Positions 12,301 through 27,300 of a stretch of DNA of 64,000 nucleotides are shown in pieces. Made by a program: the position numbers and the translations under genes. Source of the DNA: Liolophura sinensis (taxonomy: Eukaryota; Mollusca; Polyplacophora; Chitonida; Chitonidae); assembly GCF_032854445.1 (NCBI RefSeq), contig NC_088300.1, positions 806,001 to 870,000 on the forward strand, given 5' to 3'. Position 1 is the first letter of the stretch. Every line of letters starts with the position of its first letter. Under the pieces are notes generated by a model. That model was not told where the DNA came from, did no database searches, and saw only the letters and a list, made by a program, of their open reading frames with translations.

Positions 12301-15300
12301 GTTTGCCTCCAGGTTTCATTTTCAGGAGTCTGAAGTTTGATAAAGGGCGTATAGCAGCAAAATTAAAACCGTCTTTGCCAGAGCTGAACATTAACTAGCG
12401 ATAATGATTCGCTATTAAAGGCTGTTTTTTAATAGATCATTATAGTTAATACTCCATGGGGTAATTCACTAGCATTTGTGGGTCACTTAATTTTCTCATT
12501 TCTGGTGGCTGATTTTCGTGGCAAATTTCATGTGACTATTAGTACTCTATCAACAAGTCAAATCAGACTTCATTTTGAACTGCTTATGTTGACTGAATGC
12601 ATTTGTTGACTGAATCATTCATTTTGGAGAGTGAGGATTTCAGGAGAGCTTCAATAATGCACAGAACATTCATCTGGATGCACTAATCAAATTAGTTTCT
12701 AGTACACCTGAAGGGGATTGCGTGTCATTTTTGAAATGTCCTTTACAGGCTGAGAGTGACAACTACATATTCCATAAGCCATTAATGCATGACCATTCTA
12801 TCTTGATTCATGACTACTGAATATTTTTAATAGTGATGTCAATTGCTCATAATGTAAGTTTCAGTCAGTCTAGTCTGATGCTCTAGGTTGTAATCTTTCT
12901 GGGCAGGCCTTCACACATCACTAGACTGGTACCAAGCAATACATGTAACAATAACTGCATTGCGCATCGATTATCAGTTTGCAGTATCAACTAGGAGGCC
13001 AGCTTGAGTTCATGTATAGGCAGTGATAATTAATTTAAAATTGAGGATAGTAAAGAACAAAGATGTTCAATTTTAGTATCTCAAATGGTCGGTCAAATAA
13101 AAAAACCCCTCAACTTCAGCTGCAAGAAAAACTCAATTTCGCCCAGAAAATGGTGTCAATATATGGAAACAATGACTTCTATGCACACCTGCCACTGAGG
13201 ACAGATATGTTGCCCACTGAGAACAGACACACTGCCCACTAAGGACATACACACTGCTCAGCGAAGACAGACACACAGCTCACTGAGGACAGACACACTG
13301 CTCACTGAGGACAGACACACTGCTCACTGAAGACAGACACACTGCTCAGCGAAGACAGACACACAGACACACTGCTCACTGAGGACAGACACACTGCTCA
13401 CTGAAGACAGACATACTGCTCAATGAGGAGAGAAACATTGCTCACTGAGGACAGACACAGTGCCCACTGAGGACAGAAATGCTGCCCAATGAGGACAGAT
13501 ATGATGCCCACTGAGGACAGATATGCTGCCCACTGTCGACAGACACACTGCCCACAGACACACTGCTCACTGAGGACAGACACACTGCCCACTGAGGACA
13601 GATATGCTGCCCAATGAGGACAGATATGATGCCCACTGAGGACAGATGAAATGTGATAGGATATGTTTCTATACTTGGGTAACACCATGTAGACAAAGTG
13701 ACTTACTGTGGGGCCTGCATCATAGCCAATGTGCTGACATAACCATTGGACAAGGCCAACAGGATGATGAAGAGGACAGGTAAGGCATCGTTAGCAAATA
13801 TCACAGGTAGATGTGTCCTTGGGTGAGCGTTACACAGCATCAGTAACGGGATAAGCGCTGTACGGAGAAGAGTCACGCTGACCACACCAACACTGTTCTC
13901 TTTCCTCATCTGTTGGCAAACAGTCACGTACAGCATGTATTCCTGTCACCACAGGGCCATTAAAAAATATATCGCTAAAATACATTCAAGAGGAATGATC
14001 TTTGGTATGAAGGTCTGAAGATCAATGGTTCAAAAATGATTACAAAGCCAACACAACATATTCTACTGTTCACTGTTTCCTCAGCAATGATGATCTGTGA
14101 CAACACTGGTAATGTAAACTCCTATTACAGTATTAATTGTATTACAAAAGAGCAATGGACCCACCTGGCCATTATTTGGGAAAAGTTATTTTTTTTAAAA
14201 TTACAGTAAATCACCAATAATTTCATGGAATTTTTGAACATGATCTATTAAGCTGGGAAACTTGCACCGGCAACCATCCTACCACTCCAGTCCCAGGCAC
14301 TGAATGGACAAAAACACACCAACTTACCAACTGAACTCATCCAGCAGTCATCCTACCATCAACACTCCACTCCTTGGCATTAAATAGTCAAAAACACACC
14401 AACTTACCAAATGAGCCCATCCAGCCACCATCCTATTACTGCATTCCTCAGCACTGAATAAGCAAAAACACGCCAATTTACCAAATGAACTCATCCAGTA
14501 ACCTTCTAACCCCTCCACTCTCTGGAACAGAATAGTCCAAAACACATGAACTTACCAAATGAACCCATCCAGTAACCTTCCTACCCCTCCACTCTCTGGC
14601 ACTGAATAGTCAAAAACACACCAACTTACCAAATGAGCCCATCCAGCCACCATCCTATTACTGCATTCCTCAGCACTGAATAAGCACAAACACACCAATT
14701 TACAAAATGAACTCATCCAGTAACCTTCTAACCCTTCCACTCTCTGGCACTGAATAGTTCTATAACACACCAACTTACCAAATGAACCCATCTAGTAACC
14801 ATCCTAACCCTCCACCTTCTGGTACTGAAGAGGCAAAAACACACCAACTTACCAAATGAACCCATCCAGCAACCATCCTACCCCTCCACTCTCTGGCACT
14901 GAATAGGCAAAAACACACCAACTTACCAAATGAACCCATCCAGTAACCTTCCTACCCCTCCACTCTCTGGCACTGAATAGTCCAAAACACACGAACTTAC
15001 CAAATGAACCCATCCAGTAACCTTCCTACCCCTCCACTCTCTGGCACTGAATAGTCCAAAACACACCAATTTACCAAATGAACCCATCCAGCAACCATCC
15101 TACCCCTCCACTCTCTGGCAATGAATAGGCAAAAACACACCAACTTACCAACTGAACCCATCCAGTAACCATCCTACCCCTCCACTCTCTGGCACTGAAT
15201 AGGCAACAACACACCAACTTACCAAATGAACCCATCCAGCAACCATCCTACCCCTCCACTCTCTGGCAATGAATAGGCAAAAACACACCAACTTACCAAA

Positions 15301-18300
15301 TGAACCCATCCAGTAACCTTCCTATCCCTCCACTCTCTGGCAATAAATAGTCAAAAACACACCAACTTACCAAATGAGCCCATCCAGTAACCTTCCTACC
15401 CCTCCACTCTCTGGCACTGAATAGGCAAAAACACACCAACTTACCAAATGAGCCCATCCAGCCACCATCCTATTAGTGCATTCCTCAGCATTGAATAAGC
15501 AAAAACACGCCAATTTACCAAATGAACTCATCCAGTAACCTTCTAACCCCTCCACTCTCTGGCAATGAATAGTCCAAAACACACGAACTTACCAAATGAA
15601 CCCATCCAGTAACCTTCCTACCCCTCCACCTTCTGGCACTGAATAAGCAAAAACACACCAATTGACCAAATGAACCCATCCAGTAACCATCCTACCCCTC
15701 CACTCTCTGGCACTGAATAGTCAAAAACACACCAATTTACCAAATGAACTCATCCAGTAACCTTCTAACCCCTTCGCTCTCTGGCACTGAATAGTCCAAA
15801 ACATGCCAACTTACCAACTGAGCCCATCCAGCCACCATCCTATCACTGCATTCCCTGGCAATGAATAGGCAAAAACATGCCAACTTACCAAGCCCATCCA
15901 GCAACCATCCTATCACTGCACTCCCTGGCAATGAATAGGCAAAAACATGCCAACTTACCAAGCCCATCCAGCAACCATCCTATCACTGCACTCCCTGACA
16001 ATGAATAGGCAAAACACATCAACTTACCACCTGAGCCCATCCAGCCACCCTCCTATCACAGCACTCCCTGACAATGAATAGGCAAAACACATCAACTTAC
16101 CAACTGAGCCCATCCAGCAACCATCCTATCACAGCACTCCCTGACAATGAATAGGCAAAAACACACCAACTTACCAAGCCCATCCAGCAACCATCCTATC
16201 ACTGCACTCCCTGACAACGAATGGGCAAAACACGTCAACTTACCAACTGAGCCCATCCATCAACCATCCTATCACAGCACTCCCTGACAATGAATATGCA
16301 AAACACATCAACTTACCAAGTGAGCCCATACAGCCACCCTCCTATCACAGCACTCCCTGACAATGAATAGGCAAAAACACGTCAACTTACCAACTGAACC
16401 CATCCAGCAACCATCCTTCCACTCCAGTCCGCAGCATTAAATAGCACAAAACACACCACAGGAGTGAAGTATTCGTCTGAAACAGACAGCATTTCACCAA
16501 AAATCACTTATGTATCCAAAGAAATATCACTGAAAATGAATTAAGAGCTTGAGCTCTTTATAAAACACTTAAGATAACAAAAAGTTGACAGATACATGAT
16601 TTGACATATCTTATTTCCTTAACTTGGCCAGGATTTCTTACAACAGCATCTTTCATTAAATGTTATTGTAAGATAGGGTGAGAAATTTATGGAATATTTA
16701 AAATATCATATTTAATATTACTAATGACAGCCCATGTCAACCATTTTTTTGTATGTTTATGCTACAACGGGTGTTGAGTAATGCATCTTAGCTGACCATA
16801 AGACAAAGTAAACTATGAAACCTGGTTTTATACAAATATATACATACATATCCAATACCAGCCAAGCCAATGAGCCACTTAAGCTGTCCTTTGCAAGCCT
16901 ACAACCTGGCCTCATTTTATTTCCCTTGAAATAATGAGGGGCTTAATGCTAGTCACAGCTGATTTTCTGGCATTCAAAGAAATTTTATAAAGTGCCACTC
17001 AAAACGATGCCTTAAGTATGCAAGTGAAATCAATTTTTGTTATAAACCATCAGGTTTTTGTGCAATTTACTTCTTATTTTAAATAGAGCTTGATTAGTAC
17101 AGGCAACCAACAGTTTGGGTGCAGAAACGTTTCCTGGAACTGAAATGGCTCAACGCACATTAATGGGCCCCGGATGACAAAACTGTCTTAGACTTATTCC
17201 AAATGACCTAAAACTTCGCCCATAAACGTGCATTTTTAGAGATCAATAAATGTCACAAAATATTATTTTTGGTGCTGAAAATTTTCCAGTAGAATGTCAT
17301 CATATGTTCCAAGCAAACCTCAGAACTCTTTCCTAAAACCAACAGAACTCTCAGAATCAGGAAGAGTGGCAAGTCAGTCATGGATGAAATTTATGGTCCT
17401 TTAGGGTTTGATGTAAGTCTAAGACAGCTTCCCGAAGCTGGAGCCTGGCCAGCTGAAAAGTATTGGTCAACCACACAGTATTAGTCAACAGAAGCATGAA
17501 CCAACCAGTCCAGCTCATGCTAGCTTCCTCTCCGGCTGTACGCAGGAAGGTCTTCCAGCAACCTGAGGATGGTCGTGGGTTTCCCCCAGCCTATGCTCGG
17601 TTTTCTCCCACCATAATGCTGGCCTCCATCGTATAAGTGAAATATTCTTGAGTATGGTGTAACACACCAATAAAATAAATAAATGAACCAACCCATGGAT
17701 AAACATACTAGTAAGAGGACTATTGCCATATTTCTGCTCTGACTCTATGGCGGAGCAGATACCCGGGAATACGGCCAGGGTAACTGTAAATACCCAAAAC
17801 ACTGCAAACGCTTGTGGCCAAACCTGAGGAAACAAACAGAATACATTAAAAAAAGAGACACCAACTAATGTAACAGCTCTAAACGTCCATGGACATATTT
17901 TCTGACATGCTTGTATACTTATGACGTCATGGTATGGGCCATGTTAGAGGGCACTGTGTCATGTCACTTGTACCCCATGCACACGAGGCCACAGTATGGA
18001 TCATGTTAGAGTAACCAGAGGCACGATGTCACCTCACTTCTACCCCATGCAGACATGAGGCCACTGTATGGGCCATGTTCGAGTAACTGGAGGCATGATG
18101 TCACCTCACTTGTACCCCATGCAGACACAAGGCCACGGTATGGGCCATGTTAGAGTAACCGGAGGCACAATGTCAAGTCACTTGTACCCCATGCAGACAT
18201 GAGGCCACGGTATGGGTCGTGTTAGAGTAACTGGAGGCACGATGTCACCTCACTTGTACCCCATGCAGGCAGGAGGCCACGGTATGGGCCATGTTAGAGT

Positions 18301-21300
18301 AAATGGAGGCACGATGTCAATTCACTTGTACCCCATGTAGACATGAGGCCATGGTATGGGCCGTGTTAGAGTAACTGGAGGCACGATGTCATGTCACTTG
18401 TACCCCATGTAGACATGAGGCCACTGTAAGGGCCGTGTTCGAGTAACCGGAGGCACGATGTCACCTCACTCGTACCCCATGCAGACACAAGGCCACGGTA
18501 TGGGCCATGTTAGAGTAACCGGAGGCACGATGTCACCTCACTTGTACCCCATGCAGACACAAGGCCAAGGTATGGGCCATGTTAGAGTAAATGGAGGCAC
18601 AATGTCAATTCACTTGTACCCCATGTAGACATGAGGCCACTGTATGGGCCATGTTAGAGTAACTGGAGGCACAACGTCAATTCACTTGTACCCCATGCAG
18701 GCAGGAGGCCACGGTATGGGTCGTGTTAGAGTAACTGGAGGCACGATGTCAAGTCACTTGTACCCCATGCAAACATGAGGCCACGGTATGGGTCGTGTTC
18801 GAGTAACCGGAGGCATGATGTCAAGTCACTTGTACCCCATGCAAACATGAGGCCACGGTATGGGCCATGTTAGAGTAAATGGAGGCACGATGTCACCTCA
18901 CTTGTACCCCATGCAGGCAGGCGGCCACGGTATGGGTCGTGTTAGAGTAACTGAAGGCACGATGTCATGTCACTTGTACCCCATGCAGACATGAGGCCAC
19001 GGTATTGGTCGTGTTAGAGTAACTGGAGGCACGATGTCAAGTCACTTGTACCCCATGCAGACATGAGGCCACGGTATGGGCCATGTTAGAGTAAATTGAG
19101 GCACGATGTCAATTCACTTGTACCCCATGCAGACATGAGGCCACGGTATAGGCCGTGTTAGAGTAAATGGAGGCACAATGTCAATTCACTTGTACCCCAT
19201 GTAGACATGAGGCCACGGTATGGGTCGTGTTAGAGTAACTGAAGGCACGATGTCATGTCACTTGTACCCCATGCAGACATGAGGCCACGGTATGGGTCGT
19301 GTTAGAGTAACTGAAGGCACGATGTCATGTCACTTGTACCCCATGCAGACATGAGGCCATGGTATGGGTCGTGTTAGAGTAACTGGAGGCACGATGTCAA
19401 GTCACTTGTACCCCATGCAGACATGAGGCCACTGTATGGGCCATGTTCGAGTAACTGGAGGCACGATGTCAATTCACTTGTACCCCATGTAGACATGAGG
19501 CCACGGTATGGGTCGTGTTCGAGTAACCGGAGGCATGATGTCAAGTCACTTGTACCCCATGCAAACATGAGGCCACGGTATGGGCCATGTTAGAGTAAAT
19601 GGAGGCACGATGTCAATTCACTTGTACCCCATGCAGACATGAGGCCACGGTATAGGCCGTGTTAGAGTAAATGGAGGCACGATGTCAATTCACTTGTACC
19701 CCATGCAGACATGAGGCCACTGTATGGGCCATGTTCGAGTAACTGGAGGCACGATGTCTATTCACTTGTACCCCATGTAGACATGAGGCCACGGTATGGG
19801 TCGTGTTCGAGTAACCGGAGGCATGATGTCAAGTCACTTGTACCCCATGCAAACATGAGGCCACGGTATGGGCCATGTTAGAGTAAATGGAGGCACGATG
19901 TCAATTCACTTGTACCCCATGCAGACATGAGGCCACGGTATAGGCCGTGTTAGAGTAAATGGAGGCACGATGTCAATTCACTTGTACCCCATGCAGACAT
20001 GAGGCCACGGTATGGGCCGTGTTAGAGTAACTGAAGGCACGATGTCATGTCACTTGTGCCCCATGCAGACATAAGGCCATGGTATGGGCTGTGTTAGAGT
20101 AACCGGAGGCACGATGTCATGTCACTTGTACCCCATGCAGACATAAGGCCACGGTATGGGCTGTGTTAGAGTAACCGGAGGCACAATGTCAAGTCACTTG
20201 TATCCCATGCAGACATGAGGCCACGGTACGGGCCATGTTAAGATAAGCTGAAACAGTATGTCAAGTCACTGGCACCCTGTGCACATATGATTAAGACGCC
20301 AAACAGAGTTCAGCTGATGTAAGCGGTGCTTTCAACGATCTAAATGTGAAGCATTTTCCTTACTTTGAACTGCGATACCTCGGTTGTGCAACATCACAAA
20401 AGGTTTTTTAATGCACTTTTTAAACCTTCTATGCACATACATTGGACTAGTGTTGTCTTACGGGTAATCCCACCACTGCAGAAACAATGTGCAGGGGACA
20501 TGGGCGACATACAAGATAAACTGATTGTTGTTTAATGTCATACTTGATGAGTTTTCACTTACATGATTCAACAGTTGGGAGAAACTGCATTGGGAAAGTT
20601 AGTGACAAACTCTCATGTCAGATGAACAAACGCCATTCCTTTTATATTAGTTAGTATATTTCGGGTCAATTGTCTGCATCAGGTGTACAACTGACTGCCT
20701 TATTTTGCAAAGAGAACTTACCTTTTTAAGAATAATTTTGAGTGCTGTGCTATTGTTGTCAGCAGCATGGTCATCTACATTAGATATGTAGTCTGTCTCC
20801 TCAGACTCCACCTCATCAGAGTCCACCAACACTGCGTAGTTTATGGACTGTGCTAAGGAACCTGAATGTACATGATACATTGTAGGTGAGTTCATGATAA
20901 CCCTGGACTAAAACAACAGTTAACAGCAAAAACAAAACACTCTTGATAATATGTAAATCAGTATTTTGACCTATTTCAAGATCACAAATAAGGCATAAAC
21001 CTTTCAATATAACATGTCATTTCCCCTGGCAACCTTAATGTAGTGTTGGCGTGAAGTCATCCATATTGTAACAAAATGTGGTAAAGTAGGCTTTCATGGA
21101 TATATTCAATTCAATTGGTTCTTAACGCCAAACTAAAGAATATTTCACTTATATGAGGGTGGCCAGCATTAAAGTGGGAGGAAACCAGGCAGAGCCTGGG
21201 GGAAACCCATGACGATCCGCAAGTTGCGTACGTCTATGAGCTGGACATGAACTCACAGTGAGGGCATTGGTGGGAGGCTCTTGGGTCATTGCGCCCCGCT

Positions 21301-24300
21301 GGCGTGCCAACCCCTTCTGCCACTAAGGTTCCTTTTATGGATGCAAACAGCTAAAACATGACAAGAAATAAAACCAAGCAATCAAGAAGTGGATGAAATT
21401 ACTAATCAAGTGCAGGATTACGCTCTGCCGGTCAGTGTGGCTTGACTGTTCTTAACCACAGGGAAACCGCTGGCTTAACTCACATCAAATGTACTTAATT
21501 TATCCCTGGCATTATTGCTTTTATTTAGATTTCGTGTCATGACAGTGTACGATGGACAGCGTCGATATAAGATATGGATATAGATTTGTGTGAGTGATTT
21601 GTTATTATTTGAGGAAGGATGAAAATACAATGCACTTGGAGCAAAAAAGTATGTCTGATCTGAATTAACTACAGTACCCCACCCCTGTGGCTAATAGCAA
21701 AAGTACAGATTCATGCCAAAGTGATGCGCATGTAAGAAATGGACATAGAACATGCTGTTAGTCATGAGAAAATACAATAATCTGAAGAGATAAGCCTTAC
21801 AAAAGCTGTATGGTGTCAAGCAAACACTTAGCATGAAAATTTTTCCTTTAATGTAGCTATCATTGTAATGCAATGGTAAGGTTTCAAAATCATTACACTT
21901 GGAATAGCCCTGTCAGTGGAAAACAGAAACATGCTGAGTGGAAATATTAGCATAGCATACATCTTCTAAACACTAAATGGATGAGACTGTTTTTTTCTAA
22001 TGTGTACTAAGATTTTCTTTGCTTCACAATCCTGGTTCAAGTAAAATCAACATTCATTCAGACTGCTCAGTTCAACATACACTGCCCTCATTACTTCCTG
22101 TGTGCTTCATCATTTTACCTGAGTAACACACCTAATACACATATAAATCATGGTCATGAAAGAAAAGGTTTTTCATGGAGCAATTAAGTTTAAATACTTA
22201 TCTTTATGGAAAGATCAATTGATACTATAGTTCAGTGGTGTACCTATTTAAAACATAATGCTTTCTGACATATGTTAGTGAAAAATCAAGCCCTTTATCC
22301 CACAGCGAAGGTCACTCAATGCCTTGTAAACCTTTTAGCAAAATTAAAGTACTTTGATATTAACTGCACATGAAGCTATTATAAGATAACAGTCAGCCAC
22401 ACATTCCAAATTCAGAAACCAAGCCAGATAGAAGCAAACAAAAAACATTAATCAAATACACAGACACTAGCTAAGGTGAGTCACGTAGGTGTTCAGCCGG
22501 CTAATCTAGTGTTGGCTAGATTATCTACCAGAGCACCACAGAGCACAAAAACACAAAAATATGCAAGAAATAGAATATGTACCTGTTGATGTCTTACCCA
22601 TGTAGAACTGGGAGAATTGCTGACAAAATATAAATGTCATTGTTTACCTGAAACTTTGCACAGTGTACTGTTTACCATATTGCTCTTTTATGGACAAACA
22701 ATGAAATTACATTATAATGTTTGATAATTATCACACAAGTCATGTAAGTTTTCACACTGGGTCTGTCTTAACAAGACAGCAAGGAAAATTGCACAAATTT
22801 TTCATACCAGAATTATAGACTGATAGAGGGGCTTCACACAACACAAGACTATGAATCAACTGACGCTTATTTATTTTAAGGACTTATCTTAAGGACCCTA
22901 GGTGGCAGAACCTGTGGTAGATGATAATCCTGTTACTCACCAAGAAATACAAGGAGGCAAAACCAAAGACTGAGAGGATGACCACAATCACAGCTGAAAG
23001 GAAGAAACCAAAGGCACTGGAGCTGACACTACTTCCTACCCCGAGTGACAGGACATTGACCAATGCTGCAAAGGTACCGCCCATAGCCTTCAAACAAATA
23101 TTAGCATATATCACTGTACATGTCAATTAGTGAAACAATCAATCCAGTGGCAACGAGGTCAGAGAATGTTCATGATATACTCTATGCTAGAACCTTAGTT
23201 ATGCGGCTTTACAGTTTATTTCCAGCATCCATCCTTTTATAAGTCTGTTTTCTGGATCAACAATACTTAATGAGCAGCAGTCATTTTCTGAAAGTATCCT
23301 ACTAAATACATTTCCAACAGTTTAAATACCTGTGACCATAGAACTAACAATTTAACACAACTATGACCACATAGATAACTGATCACTCATAGCTACTGAT
23401 CACTCAAATGTCCAGCCCAAACAATGCCCCCTCCCCCCACATCACAGATGTAGCACCTACACAGTACACCTACCTGACCACTCATAGCTGTCTGAGTGTA
23501 CCTGCCTGGGAACTGCCCAGACAGCCCAAACAATGCCCCACACATCACAGATGTAGCACCAACAATGTAACACCTACCTGACCACTCATAGCTGCCTGAG
23601 TGTACATGGCTGGGAACTGCCCAGACAATGCCCTCCCCCTACATCACAGATGTACCACCTACACAGTACACCTACCTGACCACTCATAGCACCCTGAGTG
23701 TACATGGCTGGGAACTGCCCAGACAGCCCAAACAATGCCCCCCCCCCCCCCCCACCACATCACAGATGTACCACCTACACTGTACACCTACCTGACCACT
23801 CATAGCTGCTTGAGTGTACATGGCTGGGAACTGCCCAGACAGCCCAAACAATGCCCCACACATCACAGATGTAGCACCTACACTGTATACATACCTGACC
23901 ACTCATAGCTACCTGAGTGTAACTGGCTGGGAACTGCCAAGACAGCCCAAACAATGCCCCACACAACACAGATGTAGCACCTACACAGTACACCTACCTG
24001 ACCACTCATAGCTGCCTGAGTGTAACTGGCAGGGAACTGTCCAGACAGCCCAAACAATGCCCCCCCCCCCCCACATCACAGATGTAGCACCTACAATGTA
24101 CACCTACCTGACCACTCATAGCACCCTGAGTGTAACTGCCTGGGAACTGCCCAGGTAGCCCAAACAATGCCCCTCATATCACAGATGTAGCACCTACACA
24201 GTACACCTACCTGATCATTCATAGCTGCCTGGGTGTAACTGGCAGGGAACTGTCCAGACAGCCCAAACAATGCCCCACACAACACAGATGTAGCACCTAC

Positions 24301-27300
24301 ACTGTACACCTACCTGACCACTCATAGCTGTCTGAGTGTAACTGCCTGGGAACTGCCAAGACAGCCCAACAAATGCCCCACACAACACAGATGTAGCACC
24401 TACACAGTACACCTACCTGACCATTCATAGCTGTCTGAGTGTACCTGGCTGGGAACTGCCCAGACACCCCGAACAATGCCCCACACAACACAGATGTAGC
24501 ACCTACACTGTACACCTACCTGACCACTCATAGCTGCCTGAGTGTAACTGGCTGGGAACTGCCCAGACAGCCCAAACAATGTCCCCCCCACTCCCCCACA
24601 TCACAGATGTACCAACTACACAGTACACCTACCTGACCACTCATAGCTGCCTGAGTGTAACTGCCTGGGAACTGCCCAGATAGCCCAAACAATGCCCCAC
24701 ACATCACAGATGTAGCACCTACAATGTACACCTACCTGACCACTCATAGCTGTCTCAGTGTACCTGGCTGGGAACTGCCCAGACACCCCGAACAATACCC
24801 CACACATCACAGATGTAGCAACTACACAGTACACCTACCTGACCACTCATAGCTGCCTGAGTGTAACTGGCAGGGAACTGCCCAGACAGCCCAAACAATG
24901 CCCCACACAACACAGGTGTAGCACCTACACTGTACACCTACCTGACCACTCATAGCTGTCTCAGTGTAACTGCCTGGGAACTGCCCAGACAGCCCAAACA
25001 ATGCCCCTCACATCACAGATGTAGCAACTACACTGTACACCTACCTGATCACTCATAGCTGCCTGAGTGTAACTGCCTGGGAACTGCCCAGACAGCCCAA
25101 ACAATGCCCTTCACATCACAGATGTAGCACCTACACTGTACACCTACCTGACCACTCATAGCTGCCTGAGTGTAACTGGCAGGGAACTGCCCAGACAGCC
25201 CAAACAATGCCCCACACATCACAGATGTAGCACCTATAACAAAGTTCTGCCATGAGTCAACAGCCACACATACTATATATATCTACGCGTAAAAGTGGTA
25301 AGAGGACTTTCTGTCTGAATGCAACAACCACACATACCATATATATCTAGACATACAAGTGGTAAGAGGACTTTCTGCTTGAATGCAACAACCACAGATA
25401 CTATATATATATCTAGACATACAAGTGGTAAGAGGACTTTCGGCTTGAATGCAACAACCACACATCATTATTCTTATGTGATGTGAATTTAGCTTTTCTT
25501 TTTCAACTAGACCTAAATCATATAAACTTAAAATCATGCACAAATATCTTACATACATCCAACATTTGAATGAATGTTCTCCACTAAAAAACTCTCCAAA
25601 ACCAGTGGAAGTTGAATTTGAATGATAAACTTCATTAAACGCTAGATCAACAGTTAGATTGTAATAGTTCATAACTCACAAAAAGAGTAGCTTGGCTCAT
25701 GCCAACACTAGTTTTCTGGATAGATGGAATAAAAACTACCCACACTGAAAGCAAATTGACACAATTCCTTCCTAGCCAGAGTACTTTATAACAGTCAATT
25801 CACTTATTCATACTCCTCCATTAGATTACTCACCACTTGTTATGGCAACTGTTACAAGAGTTAAAATGAAGAAATCTGTCTGCCCTGTAAAAACAAACAG
25901 GAACCTTATGATAAATGGTCAAAGCTGAGAGAGAACACATTGTACCTACCAGTAATACTATATTTACATTTGACGTAATTCTGTTCAACACAATATTAAT
26001 TAAGGATTGACTGTAGTTTTTTTTTAAGGTTTATTGGGTGTAAAACCACTGTGCAAACTCTTGTATGCACCGCGTAAGTATTGACTGTAATATTTTTTGG
26101 GGTTTATTGGGGTATAAACCAAAAAAAAAAATACCTTGCAAACTTTTGTATGACAGTGCAGTACTGACTGTAATATTTTTTAGGTTTACTGGGGTATAAA
26201 AACTACTGTGCAAACTTTTGTATGCACCACATAAATATTGACTGTAATATTTGTTAGGTTTATTGGGGTACAAATGAAATAACCGCTGTGCAAACTTTTG
26301 TATGCACCACATATGTATTGACTGTAATATTTGTTAGGTTTATTGGGGCATAAATGAAATAACCGATGTGCAACCTTTTGTATGACCCGCTTAAAAAAGA
26401 GGCTGATGAGAGAAACTTTACATCTGTGGATCGTTTCAAAAAGAATCACGAATAACTTGACACTTAGGCTGTGAAATCATTTTTCTTATTTTGAGACCAG
26501 TTTCCTAGGTGACAAGACGTTTGCGCTGTGAGTAACGGACTGCTGTTGTTGCACACTGAGGATATGTGGGAGTGTGTACACAGTTGACTTCACAATGCCG
26601 CTTGCAAAACGCGTGTAATTGTGACATATGTCTCACTATCTAAATCTTACTGATTTCCAAGAACAACAGTGTGCATTTTAGACATCCATTAGAAAGTTTA
26701 TTTATTATTTTATTTATTTGATTGGTGTTTTACACCATACTCAAGAATATTATGGTGGGTGGAAACCGGGCAGAGCCTGGGGAAACCCACAACCATCCGC
26801 AGGTTGCTGGCAGACCTTCCCATGTACGACCGGAGAGGAAGACAGCATGAGCTGGACTTAAACTCACAGGGACCGCATTGGTGAGAGACTCTTTGGTCAT
26901 TACGTTGAGCTAGTGTGCTAACCAACTGAGCCACGGAGGCCCCCAGTTGGAGTTTATTGGGGTATAAACATAAAACTGCTGTGCTTGTTTTGGTTATGTC
27001 ACTCGCACTCGCACAAGACTGTCTGTGTCTGTGCCACTGTGTGGTCATTACTGAGGTAGGTATGGCTGTTTAACAGTCTTAATTTCTCGTAGACTATCCA
27101 AAGAATTTGCAAGGTTAATGAATGTGAAGATAATTCAGAAGAAAGTAAATACATTTAGTGTTATGTTTGTCATTTTACATGGTGTGTCTTCAGTCTCTTT
27201 TAGTTCTGTTCTTGGAAAAAGTAGTCCTATGTGGGCGTGGCTTCGTTTTTTCAGTTTATTAGAGTATAAATGCAAAGATTTGACCAATCAGATTGCGCCT

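Larger units (their letters stand above)
16477..17708. other. ENT intron 10
   Basis: Holds the MITE-like element at 17183-17427 and a SINE at 17508-17686. The remainder is AT-rich and I see nothing else in it. Confidence 0.5.

Noticed and set aside
26710..27048. Open frame with [11 protein letters not shown] and similar peptides also seen at 7026 and 29407
   Set aside because: These are translations of the tRNA-like SINE head, not genes.
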